From Pelagomonas calceolata (lineage: Eukaryota; Sar; Pelagophyceae; Pelagomonadales; Pelagomonadaceae), in NCBI GenBank assembly GCA_918797485.1, contig CAKKNE010000006.1:2604001-2668000 (forward strand): a stretch of 64,000 nt of DNA. The letters are read 5' to 3'. Position 1 is the first letter of the stretch. Every line of letters begins with the position of its first letter. Positions 9,305-17,903 of this stretch are shown here, piece by piece. A program made the position numbers and the translations under genes. The notes under the pieces are model-generated. The model was not told where the DNA came from. It made no database searches and was given only the letters and a program-made list of their open reading frames with translations.

Positions 9305-10885
9305 TCAAGAAGCCTCGGGCGACACCCGAGATAAAGGCGTCTTCGCGCCCGGGCGAGGACTCCCTTGCTCGGACGACGTCGCGACGCTCTCCTCATCATC
9401 ACAAGTGACGTAGCAGCCCGAGAAGACGCTATTTTCGAACTCCTTGAGCGCTGGGTTCAGCTCCCGGACGCAGTCCTCGAGATCCTCCAAATCCTGGAAC
9501 AGCACCCAGTCCGCTTTTATAAATGTGGCCACTTCGTCCGCCGAGCGGTTATGGGCCACCAATTCATTATGCGTCGAGATGTTGATCCCATACACGTTGG
9601 GATAACGGACCTCGGGTGAAGCCGACACAAAATAGACGTTCTTCGCGCCGGCCTCCCGCGCCATCAGGACTAGTTCCCTGGAAGTAGTCCCTCTCACTAT
9701 CGAATCATCTATGAGTAGTACCGTACGACCGGCGAACTCGCTCTTGATCGTGTTAAGTTTCATGCGGACGCCCTTCCTCCTCATGTCCTGCCCGGGCATG
9801 ATGAAGGTCCTTCCAATATATCTGTTCTTGATGAAGCCCTCTCGGTAGACGCTATCTAAGCTATACGCACACTGCAGGGCGATGGGTCTAGAGGTATCGG
9901 GTACGGCGATGACGACGTCTGGCTTTGGCCTATCACCTAACTGGCGCTTGATTTTGGCAGCCAACTTCTCGCCCATCTTGAGCTGCGCCGCGTAGACGCA
10001 GACGCCGTCCATCGTGCTATCGGGCCGCGCGAAGTAGACGTACTCGAAGATGCACGGCCGGTGCACCGGCCGCTCGGCACAGCGCTGTGTGAGGACAGGG
10101 AAGCCCGGTCTCAATAGGACAGCTTCACCGGGAGCGACATCTCGACAGAGCTTGTATCCTAGAGTGTCCAAGGCTACGGATTCAGAAGCTACGGCCCTGT
10201 CATACTCGTTTTCTAGGGTGCGAGACTTCCTTTCCCCAAAGACCATCGGTCTAATCCCCCAGGGGTCCCGAAAGGCCAGCACGCCGACGTTGTGCACTAA
10301 GACTACTACGGCATATCCTCCCACACATCTTCTCATCGTGCGCTCGACGGCGTCGAAGAGCGTGTCGGGCGACACCGGCGTACTGAGGGGATCTCCCGCG
10401 TGGCCTACGGAACCTCGTCGCCGCGCTTCGAGGTTGGCTGCTAGGTGCTCCGCGAAGACGTTTAGCAAAGCTTCGGAGTCGGAGGTCGTGTTCAGATGTC
10501 TGTGTCTGCTGACGAGCTCCTTCCGTAACCTCTCGGAGTTCGTCAAGTTGCCATTATGCGCCAGGGCCAGTCCGCAGGGAAAGTTCGCGTAGAAGGGCTG
10601 GACGTCGTCCAACCCGGAACCGCCCGCCGTCGGGTAGCGCACGTGGGCTATCCCAACATTCCCGAGCAGTTCCTGGGCCCGCTTCGGGTCCGCAAACACT
10701 TCCCTAACCATGCCCGTGCCCTTGACCGTCTTGAAGGTGACCTTCTCCCAGTCTTGGGACGTCGAGGCCGTCGTGAAGCCGGCGGCGTCTTGCCCTCGAT
10801 GTTGTAAGACGGTCATGCCATCAACCAAGTCGCCGACGCAGTGGCCGTCGCCGTCGGCGAGTAATGTCGCGAGGATGCCGCACAT
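9305..10885 (-). CDS. PPAT: amidophosphoribosyltransferase (purine synthesis step 1)
   Basis: The 526 residues match the full family length. The enzyme makes phosphoribosylamine from PRPP and glutamine. The N-terminus MCGI exposes the catalytic Cys2 after Met removal. Residues 1-~240 are the class II glutaminase domain (HRGQDAAG, HVRYPTAGG, HNGNLTN, CVGGYAVV, DPWGIRP). The phosphoribosyltransferase domain follows, with the PRPP loop TVLLIDDSIVRGTTS at ~residue 388. No plastid leader precedes MCGI, unlike plant enzymes, so a cytosolic site is likely unless an upstream exon exists. It is convergent with the + strand gene that ends 54 bp away. Confidence 0.95.
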   Translation of the reverse strand: MCGILATLLADGDGHCVGDLVDGMTVLQHRGQDAAGFTTASTSQDWEKVTFKTVKGTGMVREVFADPKRAQELLGNVGIAHVRYPTAGGSGLDDVQPFYANFPCGLALAHNGNLTNSERLRKELVSRHRHLNTTSDSEALLNVFAEHLAANLEARRRGSVGHAGDPLSTPVSPDTLFDAVERTMRRCVGGYAVVVLVHNVGVLAFRDPWGIRPMVFGERKSRTLENEYDRAVASESVALDTLGYKLCRDVAPGEAVLLRPGFPVLTQRCAERPVHRPCIFEYVYFARPDSTMDGVCVYAAQLKMGEKLAAKIKRQLGDRPKPDVVIAVPDTSRPIALQCAYSLDSVYREGFIKNRYIGRTFIMPGQDMRRKGVRMKLNTIKSEFAGRTVLLIDDSIVRGTTSRELVLMAREAGAKNVYFVSASPEVRYPNVYGINISTHNELVAHNRSADEVATFIKADWVLFQDLEDLEDCVRELNPALKEFENSVFSGCYVTCDDEESVATSSEQGSPRPGAKTPLSRVSPEAS

Positions 10886-11352
10886 GGTTTCCTAGCGCTT
10901 TTGCAGTTGTCTCTTGCCGGCGCTCCCGCTTTGTATGCCTTCTGCAGCTGCTGCCTTGCACGGCTCTTGCTCGCGCGCTGCCGGCTCTCACGCCGTGAAA
11001 ATTTTGCTACACAACCAGTGTGGCCTCCGCAGCTGCGCGCGGTGGCCTCACTTGCCGCCCGGGCCCGCGGGGCGCTGAACCCAGAGTTCGCTCTCGATGC
11101 TGGTGTTTTGAACCAGGCCTTCTAAGTGAGACACACTAGGAAGCAATTGAGAGTCGTCACCGAGGAGCAGGAGGAGCCGGATGACTCCACGCAGGCGACG
11201 ACTCCGCCGCCTCGCTCGCGGGGCGGTCGCGGGGCCGACCGCGGCGTAGTCGGCGTCGAGCGCGAAAAGCGAAGAACTAGAACATCACAACGACGGCATC
11301 ACAACGCCGGCCGCGGGGCGCCGCCGCGACGGGTCCAATCAAAGGGAGGAGC
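10886..11352. other. intergenic, no supported gene
   Basis: Short frames exist (for example 11126-11356 on +, Arg/Pro-rich) but show no domain, leader or conservation signal. The first ~200 bp probably hold the promoter of the amidophosphoribosyltransferase gene. Confidence 0.35.
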
Positions 11353-11529
11353 CTAGACATTGATGTCCTCCGCGACGACTGGCAGGACGCGTATGATACG
11401 CGTGTGCCTCCAAACGCTGCAGGCCCCGAGCCCCGCGTAGGCCATCACCGCGACGGCCACTACCAACGCAAAAATGCCGCCGGCGATGCCGATCACACGC
11501 TCCGAGAGCGCCCAGGCCGCCGCACCCAT
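11353..11529 (-). CDS. tiny single-pass membrane ORF (58 aa), overlapping a 40-aa upstream ORF
   Basis: MGAAAWALSERVIGIAG begins a 58-residue ORF with one strong membrane segment (GIFALVVAVAVMAYAGLGA) and a short basic tail. Directly upstream, 11651-11529 (-) encodes MDRATLLRAAAEFLYARD and 22 more residues, and its TGA overlaps this ATG (TGATG). The two might be parts of one spliced or frameshifted gene, or an upstream ORF with its main ORF. I know no homolog. Confidence 0.35.
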   Translation of the reverse strand: MGAAAWALSERVIGIAGGIFALVVAVAVMAYAGLGACSVWRHTRIIRVLPVVAEDINV

Positions 11530-11651
11530 CAGGCCTCACTACGTATAAGGATGGCATGTGATTGGGCAGCCGGCGCCGTGATGCGGAGGGCGCGCACGTC
11601 CCTCGCATACAAAAATTCGGCGGCCGCGCGCAGCAGCGTCGCACGGTCCAT

Positions 11652-12009
11652 GGTTGCCAGGAGGGGCAGGGCTTTGCCAGCTTGGAGGTGGTGAGCTAGC
11701 CGAGTCTACGAGCCAGGAGTCGCGCGCCCGGCGCGCGAGAGGACTAGCGAGGCCTCCGCGACGCGTCTCCGTCGCGTGAGAAAACCCGCAAGTTATGCTG
11801 CAGACGAGCTAAGTTACGAGCTTGGCAAGGATCGCGGCGTGCGAGACGCAGCACTGCGTTCACACACCGCCAACACTCGTATTATTCATCGTCCAAGCCA
11901 CCGCACTGCTTCACGTAGCCGCAACGCCATCCGTGCGACCGCATAGCAGCACAGCCGTAGTGCAATCCAGCCCTAGAGCTGCGCATAGCAGCGCAAGAGC
12001 TGCACACAG
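11652..12009. other. intergenic, likely ispE promoter
   Basis: No coding frame stands out. The stretch at 11910-12000 is relatively rich in CA and contains the short repeated word GCACAGC/GCAGCAC, as expected of a 5' leader just before the ispE ATG. Confidence 0.35.
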
Positions 12010-13050
12010 ATGGCGCGACGAATCACGCTCGCGCTCTGCGCACTAACAACGGCATTCCAAACGCCGCCGCGGCAACCCTCAAAGACGAGACTCCGCGCCA
12101 CCACAACAACCGAGTGGGACCTCAGCCTCTTCTCCCCGGCCAAGATCAACCTCTTCCTCCGCATCATAAAGAAGCGCGACGACGGCTTCCACGAGCTCGC
12201 GTCGCTCTTCCAGGCCATCGACCTTGGCGACGTCCTCTCGTTCCAAAAACTATCAACAAATGATGAGGACATTCTCGAGTGCGAGACGGAGGGCATGCCC
12301 CTCGACGCCACGAATTTGGTGCTGAGGGCCGTCTCATTATTGAGAGAGAAGTGCCCCTCGGGCACAATTCCAGGCTTCCGGATCCTACTAGAGAAACGAA
12401 CTCCCATGCAAGCGGGCCTGGGCGGTGGCTCGTCGAACGCCGCCGCCGCTTTATATGGTGTGAATGAATTGTGCGGCCGACCGGCGACGCAACAACAGCT
12501 CATTGATTGGAGCGGAGCTCTGGGAAGCGACATCACGTTTTTCTTGGGACCGACCGGGAGCGCGTATTGCACGGGACGAGGGGAAATCTTGGAGCCCGTC
12601 GACGCGCTGCCGACGACCTACAAGCACCTCTTCGTCATCAAGCCCTACAGGGGTCTGTCGACGCCGCTCGTGTTCAAGACGTTGGCTGCGTCGGAGTACT
12701 CAACTTTAAGGAGAGATGCGGACCCACGCACACTATTAGAATCTTTTGGAGACGGCTCGCGCGCGGCGCCTCTGAGCGACTACGTGAACGACCTCGAGCC
12801 TCCCGCTTTTGAGTGCGAGCCGGTGCTAGCACAAATCAAAGATAGGTTATTGGACAAGTACGGCTTCCACGCGGCGATGATGAGCGGGAGCGGCACATCT
12901 TTATTCGCCGTGGCGACGGGGAATGAAGTGGATGCCGATGCGTTTCCCGCGGCGTTCGTGGAGGAGTGCAAAAATGAATTGGACGTCGACGTGGACGTCT
13001 GGCCGACGCGGTTTCTAGGAAGAGACGCGGGGGAGTGGTACGCGAAGTAA
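12010..13050 (+). CDS. ispE: 4-diphosphocytidyl-2-C-methyl-D-erythritol kinase, plastid-targeted
   Basis: The protein has 346 residues and is a GHMP kinase of the plastid MEP isoprenoid pathway; it phosphorylates the 2-position of CDP-methylerythritol with ATP. The N-terminus MARRITLALCALTTAFQTPP is a signal peptide followed at once by Ala-Phe, the hallmark of bipartite plastid targeting in secondary-plastid algae. The mature part starts near WDLSLFSPAKINLFLRI (substrate motif, ~residue 37). The ATP loop PMQAGLGGGSSNAAAAL lies at ~133, DITFFLGPTGSAYCTGRGE at ~177, and the third GHMP motif MMSGSGTSLFAV at ~290. Single exon. Confidence 0.95.
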   Translation: MARRITLALCALTTAFQTPPRQPSKTRLRATTTTEWDLSLFSPAKINLFLRIIKKRDDGFHELASLFQAIDLGDVLSFQKLSTNDEDILECETEGMPLDATNLVLRAVSLLREKCPSGTIPGFRILLEKRTPMQAGLGGGSSNAAAALYGVNELCGRPATQQQLIDWSGALGSDITFFLGPTGSAYCTGRGEILEPVDALPTTYKHLFVIKPYRGLSTPLVFKTLAASEYSTLRRDADPRTLLESFGDGSRAAPLSDYVNDLEPPAFECEPVLAQIKDRLLDKYGFHAAMMSGSGTSLFAVATGNEVDADAFPAAFVEECKNELDVDVDVWPTRFLGRDAGEWYAK

Positions 13051-13697
13051 GGAGGGTTAGTCATTTTGCGCGGTGAACGAGAGGGGTCGCGGCGGCGGCG
13101 TCAAGGGGGCTTGCTGCGGGGTCCAGACACGTCCGACGCGACCCGGGCACGCCTCCGGACACGCTCAGCGTCCGGCTCGGCGCGATCTTCGGCGAGCCAC
13201 AGAGGGCCTGGGCTCCACGGGCTCGAAGAGTCGTCTAGGGGCTCCCACGCGCTCGGGGCAGGCGGCCGCTCGCTGCGAGGGGCGCGTATCAACGAGCGTC
13301 AAATTGAAATGGAAGGCCACGCAAGCCATACGTTTTCGTCGATACAGCCCCGACTGGCAATTAAACCGTGCGCACGCCGCGTCGCAACTTGCACCAAAAC
13401 CGGCGCGCGCGCGTCAAAAGGCTCAGCACCCCACGGCAACGCCGCCGCGCGCGAAAGGGCTGCGTTTCCGCGCCGCGCGGGCGGCGCAGCGGTGGCCTTC
13501 CAAAAAATCGCGCCTATCGCCGCCCCACGGCGCGCGGCGCACGGCGGGCGGCGCGCGGGGCGCGCAGCGCGTCACACGCGCCGCGCCGGCGCCGCGCGGC
13601 CACAAAAACGCCGATGCGCACACTTGCACCTGACGCGCGCCCGACATCGCACCGACACGCATCTCACCACAAACCACCGCAGGCAAAAACTAACACG
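13051..13697. other. intergenic and 5' leader of the eEF3-like gene
   Basis: The region is very GC-rich. Open frames on + cross it, but they lack domains and I treat them as composition artefacts. CACCGCAG|GC just before the ATG (about 13675-13683) resembles this genome's intron 3' ends, so a 5'-UTR intron is possible but unproven. Confidence 0.35.
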
Positions 13698-16600
13698 ATG
13701 GCCACTACCATGAACGCCATCGCCGACGCGATCCAGCCATCCGCCCTCGAGGCGCTGCTCACGCAGACCCTGGCCGACGAGGCCGGTTTGAACGACGTGG
13801 CGGAGGGCTTCAAGCCCATCCTCGCCTACGTCGCGTCCCTCGCGTCGAACCAGTGCGTCGCCGAGACCTTCCACATGTTCGAGTGGGAGAAGACCTGCAA
13901 GGCCTACCTCGCGCCCATCCTCGCCGACGAGGAGAAGTGCGCCGCGGTCACGAAGAAGTTCATGGACGAGTCCGAGAAGCGCGTGCCCAAGCGCGAGGTC
14001 GAGCTCGACATCCCCGAGGGCGAGGGCGAGATCTTGTGTAATGTCGAGTTCAAGCTCGCCTACGGCGGCAAGATCCTGCTCAACACGACGCACTTCCACG
14101 TGCGCCGCGGCCGCATCTACGGCCTCCTCGGCCACAACGGCTGCGGCAAGTCCACGCTCATGCGCGCCATCTCGTCGGGTGCCCTCGCGGGCTTCCCCGG
14201 CGCCGAGGAGCTCATGAAGCTCCGCGCCTGCTTCGTCGACCACGACATCGACGGCTCGGACGCGAACACGCCGACGATCGACTTCTGCCTCCAGGAGCCG
14301 GTCCTCGCGCCGCTCGGCCGCGAGAAGATCCGCGAGAAGCTCCTCGAGATGGAGTTCACGGAGGAGCTCATCAACAAGCCCATCTGCAACCTGTCGGGCG
14401 GCTGGAAGATGAAGCTCGCGCTCGCGCGCGCCGTCCTCCTGAACGCCGATCTCCTGCTCCTCGACGAGCCGACGAACCACCTGGACGTCCAGAAGCAGCA
14501 GTGGCTCTGCGACTTCCTCACGGGCCCGCAGTGCGAGCACGTCACGACGCTCGTCGTGTCGCACGACTCCAAGTTCCTCAACAAGGTGCTCTCGGACGTG
14601 ATCCACTACGAGAACATGCGCCTCAAGCGCTACACGGGCAACCTCGACCAGTTCGTCGAGCAGTGCCCCATGGCCAAGGCCTACTTCTCGATCCACGACA
14701 CGGAGATGAAGTTCACGTTCCCCGTGCCGGGCCCGCTCGAGGGCGTCAAGTCGCGCACCAAGGCCATCCTCCAGGCCAAGAACATCACGTTCACCTACCC
14801 GACGTACCGCGACCGCGTCCTTTACCTTCTTCGAAGACCGATTGGCGCAACGGTAGCGCGTCAGATTCCAGTCCTGAAGGTTACGTGTTCGAATCACGTA
14901 TCGGTCACTTGTTCGACGTCGCGTCGATGGCGTGGCGGAGGCGTAGCATTCCGCTTCCCTCGAGAGTACGAACGCGCGTCGACGGTACGTTCCCCCGCAG
15001 GCCCGAGGAGAAGGCCCTGGGCCCGTCGTGCAAGACGCGCTCCGGCAAGCCGACGCTCGAGGACGTCTCCGTTCAGGTGTCGCAGGCGTCGCGCATCGCG
15101 TGCATCGGCCCGAACGGCGCGGGCAAGTCGACGCTCATCAAGGTGCTCGTCGGCGAGACGAAGCCCGACGAGGGCTGCCCCGAGGTCTACCGCCACCAGA
15201 ACTGCCGCATCGCCTACGTGGCGCAGCACGCGTTCCACCACATCGAGCAGCACCTCGAGATGTCGCCCGTCGAGTACATCCAGTGGCGCTTCTCCGGCGG
15301 CCTCGACAAGGAGCAGCAGGCCATGGAGGCGGCCCAGATGTCCGAGGAGGAAAAGGCCCAGCTCAAGCAGCCCTTCATCGTCTACCTCAAGGAGCTCGCC
15401 GCCGAGCTCGACGAGGCCGGCAACGCGACGGGCGAGCGCGAGATCATCTTCGAGAAGATGGAGCCGCTCAAGAAGGGCCAGAAGCCGCCGCCGGTCGACC
15501 CGGTCAACGGCATCTTCCCGAACTGCGTGCGCACGATCAAGCAGCTCATCGGCCGCCGCACGCGCCACGGCGACTACGAGTACGAGGTCAAGTGGGGCGA
15601 CAAGGAGATGGTCTCCATGGACCCGAAGAACAACCTCTACGTGCCCAAGGTCGTGCTCGAGACGCACGGCTTCCACAAGCTCATGAAGGCGATCGACGAC
15701 AAGATCGCCGCCGAGGCCGGCAACGTCAAGCCGCTCACGACGACGGCGATCCAGAGGCATTTGGACGACTTCGGCCTGCACGAGGAGTTCGGCACCTACG
15801 GCAAGATGAAGAACCTGTCGGGCGGCCAGAAGGTGAAGTGCGTCATCGGCGCGTCCATGTGGTTCTGCCCGCACATCGTCGTGCTCGACGAGCCGACGAA
15901 CTACCTCGACCGCGACTCGCTCGGCGCCCTCTCGCGCGCCATCAAGGAGTTCCAGGGCGGCGTGCTCATGATCTCGCACAATGCCGAGTTCTTCGGCGAC
16001 ATCGCGCCCGAGGTCTGGGAGGTGCCCGGCGACCAGAAGGTTCATGTGTCCGGCGCCGAGTGGATGGAGGCCGTTAAGGCGAAGGAATTAGCCGAGGCCA
16101 AGGCCAAGAAGAAGTCGATCCCGAAGCAGGACGACGACAAGTTTGACGCGCTCGGCAACAAGATCGAGACGGCCGTGGCGGCCGCGGACATCGACCGCGA
16201 CTACGTACCGCGACCGCGTCCTTTATATTTTCAACTCCGTGGCGCAATGGATAGCGTATCAGACTTCGAATCTGGGGGTTGCGGGTTCGAGTCCCGTCGG
16301 AGTTGACCGCGGAGGAGTCCGCCGACGGATGTTGTGGCCGAGTGGTCTAAACCCTGCGTGGGTGACCAGAGGCGCTGGTTTTAGGCACCAGTCTTCGGGC
16401 GTGGGTTCGAACCCCACCAACATCATGGCGGCTCCTCCTTCGACCGATTGGCGCAACGGTAGCGCGTCAGATTCCAGTCCTGAAGGTTACGTGTTCGAAT
16501 CACGTATCGGTCATTCATGAACGCGTGTCGACGGTACGACCCCTCCGCAGGTCAAGAAATTGACGAAGCAGCTCAAGGCGCTCAAGGAGCGCGTCAAGAA

Positions 16601-16763
16601 GGGCGACGCTTCTGCTGAGGATGAAATGTATGAAGTAGAGGAGGCCTTGGACAAGGCCAACGCGATCCTCAAGAAAGAGAAGGAGGCCGCGAAAAAAGAA
16701 AAGGAGGCCGCGAAGGCCCTGGCCAAGGCCGCCAAGGCCAAGGAGAAGAAGTCGAAGAAGTAG
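13698..16763 (+). CDS. eEF3-like ABC-F translation factor; introns carry tRNA genes
   Basis: Exons 13698-14803, 15001-16204 and 16551-16763 join in frame to 840 residues. After a short helical N-terminus, ABC1 has Walker A GLLGHNGCGKST (~144), signature NLSGGWKMKLALARA (~231) and Walker B LLLLDEPTNHLD. ABC2 has CIGPNGAGKST, signature NLSGGQKVK and IVVLDEPTNYLD. A chromodomain-like insert (RRTRHGDYEYEVKWGDKEM) sits inside ABC2, which is diagnostic of elongation factor 3. The tail is Lys-rich. The long N-terminal HEAT array of fungal eEF3 is absent, so eEF3-like is the safer name. The family uses ATP at the ribosomal E site to help release deacylated tRNA. The ATG at 13698 was chosen because upstream sequence in this frame looks non-coding. 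Codon bias is the strongest in the window, suggesting high expression. Confidence 0.93.
14804..15000 (+). other. tRNA-bearing intron 1 of the eEF3-like gene
   Basis: This GT-AG intron (197 nt, phase 2) starts GTACCGCGACCGCGTCC and ends GACGGTACG...CCGCAG. Removing it gives FTYP-T-PEEKALG in frame. The same ~21-nt 5' end and ~33-nt 3' end recur in intron 2 (16205-16550). The ends are imperfect inverted repeats of each other (GTACCG near the start, CGGTAC near the end). Inside are tRNA-Trp and the intron word CGCGTCGATGGCGTGG. Confidence 0.85.
14836..14907 (+). tRNA. tRNA-Trp (CCA), copy 1, intronic
   Basis: A full cloverleaf is visible: acceptor GACCGAT/ATCGGTC, D arm GCGC/GCGC, anticodon loop TTCCAGT (CCA), T arm ACGTG-TTCGAAT-CACGT, discriminator A. 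Position 31-39 is A-C rather than a Watson-Crick pair. No run of four T follows before the intron ends, so a normal Pol III terminator is missing. It is identical to 16442-16513. Confidence 0.93.
16233..16305 (+). tRNA. tRNA-Arg (TCG), intronic
   Basis: Acceptor AACTCCG/CGGAGTT with discriminator G, D arm GCG/GCG-type, anticodon stem TCAGA/TCTGG with loop CTTCGAA (anticodon TCG), T arm GCGGG-TTCGAGT-CCCGT. No T-run terminator follows. It lies in eEF3-like intron 2, in the same orientation as the host. Confidence 0.93.
16328..16425 (+). tRNA. tRNA-Leu (TAG) with 20-nt insert in the D loop
   Basis: Acceptor GATGTTG/CAACATC plus discriminator A, anticodon stem CTGGT/ACCAG, loop TTTAGGC (anticodon TAG), a shortened variable arm (TCTTCGGGC), and T arm GTGGG-TTCGAAC-CCCAC. 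The D region begins normally (TGGCCGAGTGGTCTA), then has about 20 extra bases (16350-16369), then resumes AGGCGC. The extra bases form a hairpin: ACCC (16351-16354) pairs with GGGT (16360-16363), and GGTC (16344-16347) pairs with GACC (16364-16367). Removing 16350-16369 leaves the standard eukaryotic GGTCTAAGGCGC. An internal TTTT at 16379-16382 could stop Pol III. Identity is certain; the intron reading is an inference. Confidence 0.85.
16442..16513 (+). tRNA. tRNA-Trp (CCA), copy 2, intronic
   Basis: Identical over all 72 nt to the tRNA-Trp at 14836-14907, including the A-C mismatch at 31-39. It is the last of three tRNAs in intron 2 and lies 37 nt before the 3' splice site. No T-run follows. 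Confidence 0.93.
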
Positions 16764-16927
16764 ACGCCTTCGGCGGCGAAGTCGGGGGAGTAGACGCCTC
16801 CGGCGGCGGTTGTCGCGCCCCGACCACACGGGTCGTCGCGTCGGTCGCCTATTCAAGTTTTAGTCCCCCCGCACGTATCCCCTGTGATAAACCTTGAACT
16901 AAACTGCCTTACCCGGGATTTGATTGA

Positions 16928-17903
16928 CTACATCCCCAGCAGAAATCCAGTAGCGTCGGCCATGGAGTCGCTCGACACGATAGACGCCAGGACCTCCTTG
17001 CCACAGCTCTTCGCCTGGTCCCACGCGTAGTCCTTCGCCACCTCCGTCGCAAACTTCTTCGCGAGACCTGTGCCGGACGCAGCCGCCGACGTGCCGGACG
17101 CCGCCGCCGAGAGGTCCAGCGAGGCCGACGACGACAGCGAGACGCTCGGCGGGGGCAGCACCGCGCACTGCGTCGCGGCGGGCGCCGCCGGCGCGACGAC
17201 CGTGAACGACCGGCCGGGTCCTAGGCGTTGGGGCACCGTCGCTCGAATCGTCTGGCCCGACGGGACTTTGACGAGTAATTGTGATCCAGGCGGTTTGTCC
17301 GGCGGGCACGTGACGCTGACGCGGTGGACGGGAGGCGCCGCCAGCGCGGGCACGAGTATCGTAAACGTCTCGCCCGGCGCGCAGCCTTCCGGGATCGACG
17401 CGCGGGCCTTGCGGCCGTCGGGAATTTGCACGGTGATCGGCTTGCCCGCGTGACCGTCGGCCGGACACGTCACCCGCACGCGCAGCGGCGCCGGCGCCTT
17501 CGCCTTGGGGCTCGCGGGCGGCGTCGGGGCTTCGGGCGGCGGAGAGATGGGCCGCGGCGGCAGCGGCGGCGGCGCTACGGGCGCCCGCGTCGCTTTCCTG
17601 AGCTTCTGCTTCAGGAGCGATTGCTGCAGTTTGTTCGTAAGACCGCACTGCTCGAAGACCAAGGCGAGGTCGTCGTCCGACGCGTTTGCCTGTGCGGAAA
17701 TCAACCAGTGAGTTAGGTTCTAAATGCGCCCGACATTTGATTTCCACACAGGCATTTGCGAGGTAGTCGCCGTCGATGCCCGCTTCTCGCATCTTGTCGG
17801 CGGCGCCGGCGAACTGCGTCCCGAAGCCGGCGACGACGGCGCGGACCTGGTCCGCGTCGAGCGTCTCGAGCGGGCCGTCGACCTTGGACGCGGTGGCGCC
17901 CAT
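16928..17903 (-). CDS. predicted myristoylated SAM-like protein with duplicated beta domain (two exons)
   Basis: Exon 1 is 17903-17760 and exon 2 is 17689-16928, giving 301 residues. MGATASK is a good N-myristoylation site (Gly2, Ser6). Residues ~15-75 (LDADQVRAVVAGFGTQF to LLKQKLRKA) look like a SAM-type helical bundle and are split by the intron. After a Pro-rich linker come two ~45-residue copies of a beta unit: VTCPADGHAGKPITVQIPDG and VTCPPDKPPGSQLLVKVPSG, each ending PG-x-x-F/T-V. I have seen this unit repeated in stramenopile proteins but know no function. The intron may use a GC donor at 17759 or a GT donor 12 nt downstream; both keep frame. Confidence 0.7.
17690..17751 (-). mobile_element. 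introner element with TIRs and 8-bp TSD
   Basis: On the minus strand the ends are CTGTGTGGAAATCAA and TTGATTTCCGCACAG, inverted repeats with one mismatch in 15. Flanks are GCAAATGC (17759-17752) and GCAAACGC (17689-17682), 7 of 8 matching. The element is only 62 bp. An inner TAACTCACTGG precedes the 3' TIR, as in the elements at 52359 and 58301. Confidence 0.85.

Larger units (their letters stand above)
16205..16550 (+). other. tRNA-bearing intron 2 of the eEF3-like gene
   Basis: This GT-AG intron (346 nt, phase 0) separates codon TAC (16202-16204) from GTC (16551) and contains three tRNA genes head to tail on the coding strand, with spacers of 22 and 16 nt. Its first 21 nt equal those of intron 1. 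Its last 34 nt match intron 1 apart from a few changes. A TTTATATTTT stretch precedes the first tRNA. Confidence 0.85.

Noticed and set aside
13368-13697. Upstream extension of the eEF3-like frame by about 110 codons
   Set aside because: The extension is Arg/Ala-rich without family similarity. The ATG at 13698 gives a sensible N-terminus, and the extension looks like leader DNA.
13572-14897. 441-codon minus-strand frame over the eEF3-like gene
   Set aside because: It is antisense to strongly conserved ABC motifs and has only Leu/Val/Asp-rich composition.
16221-16230. TTTATATTTT before tRNA-Arg as a TATA box or terminator
   Set aside because: It could serve either role, but the matching position in intron 1 (TTTACCTTCT) is not conserved, so I do not list it as a site.
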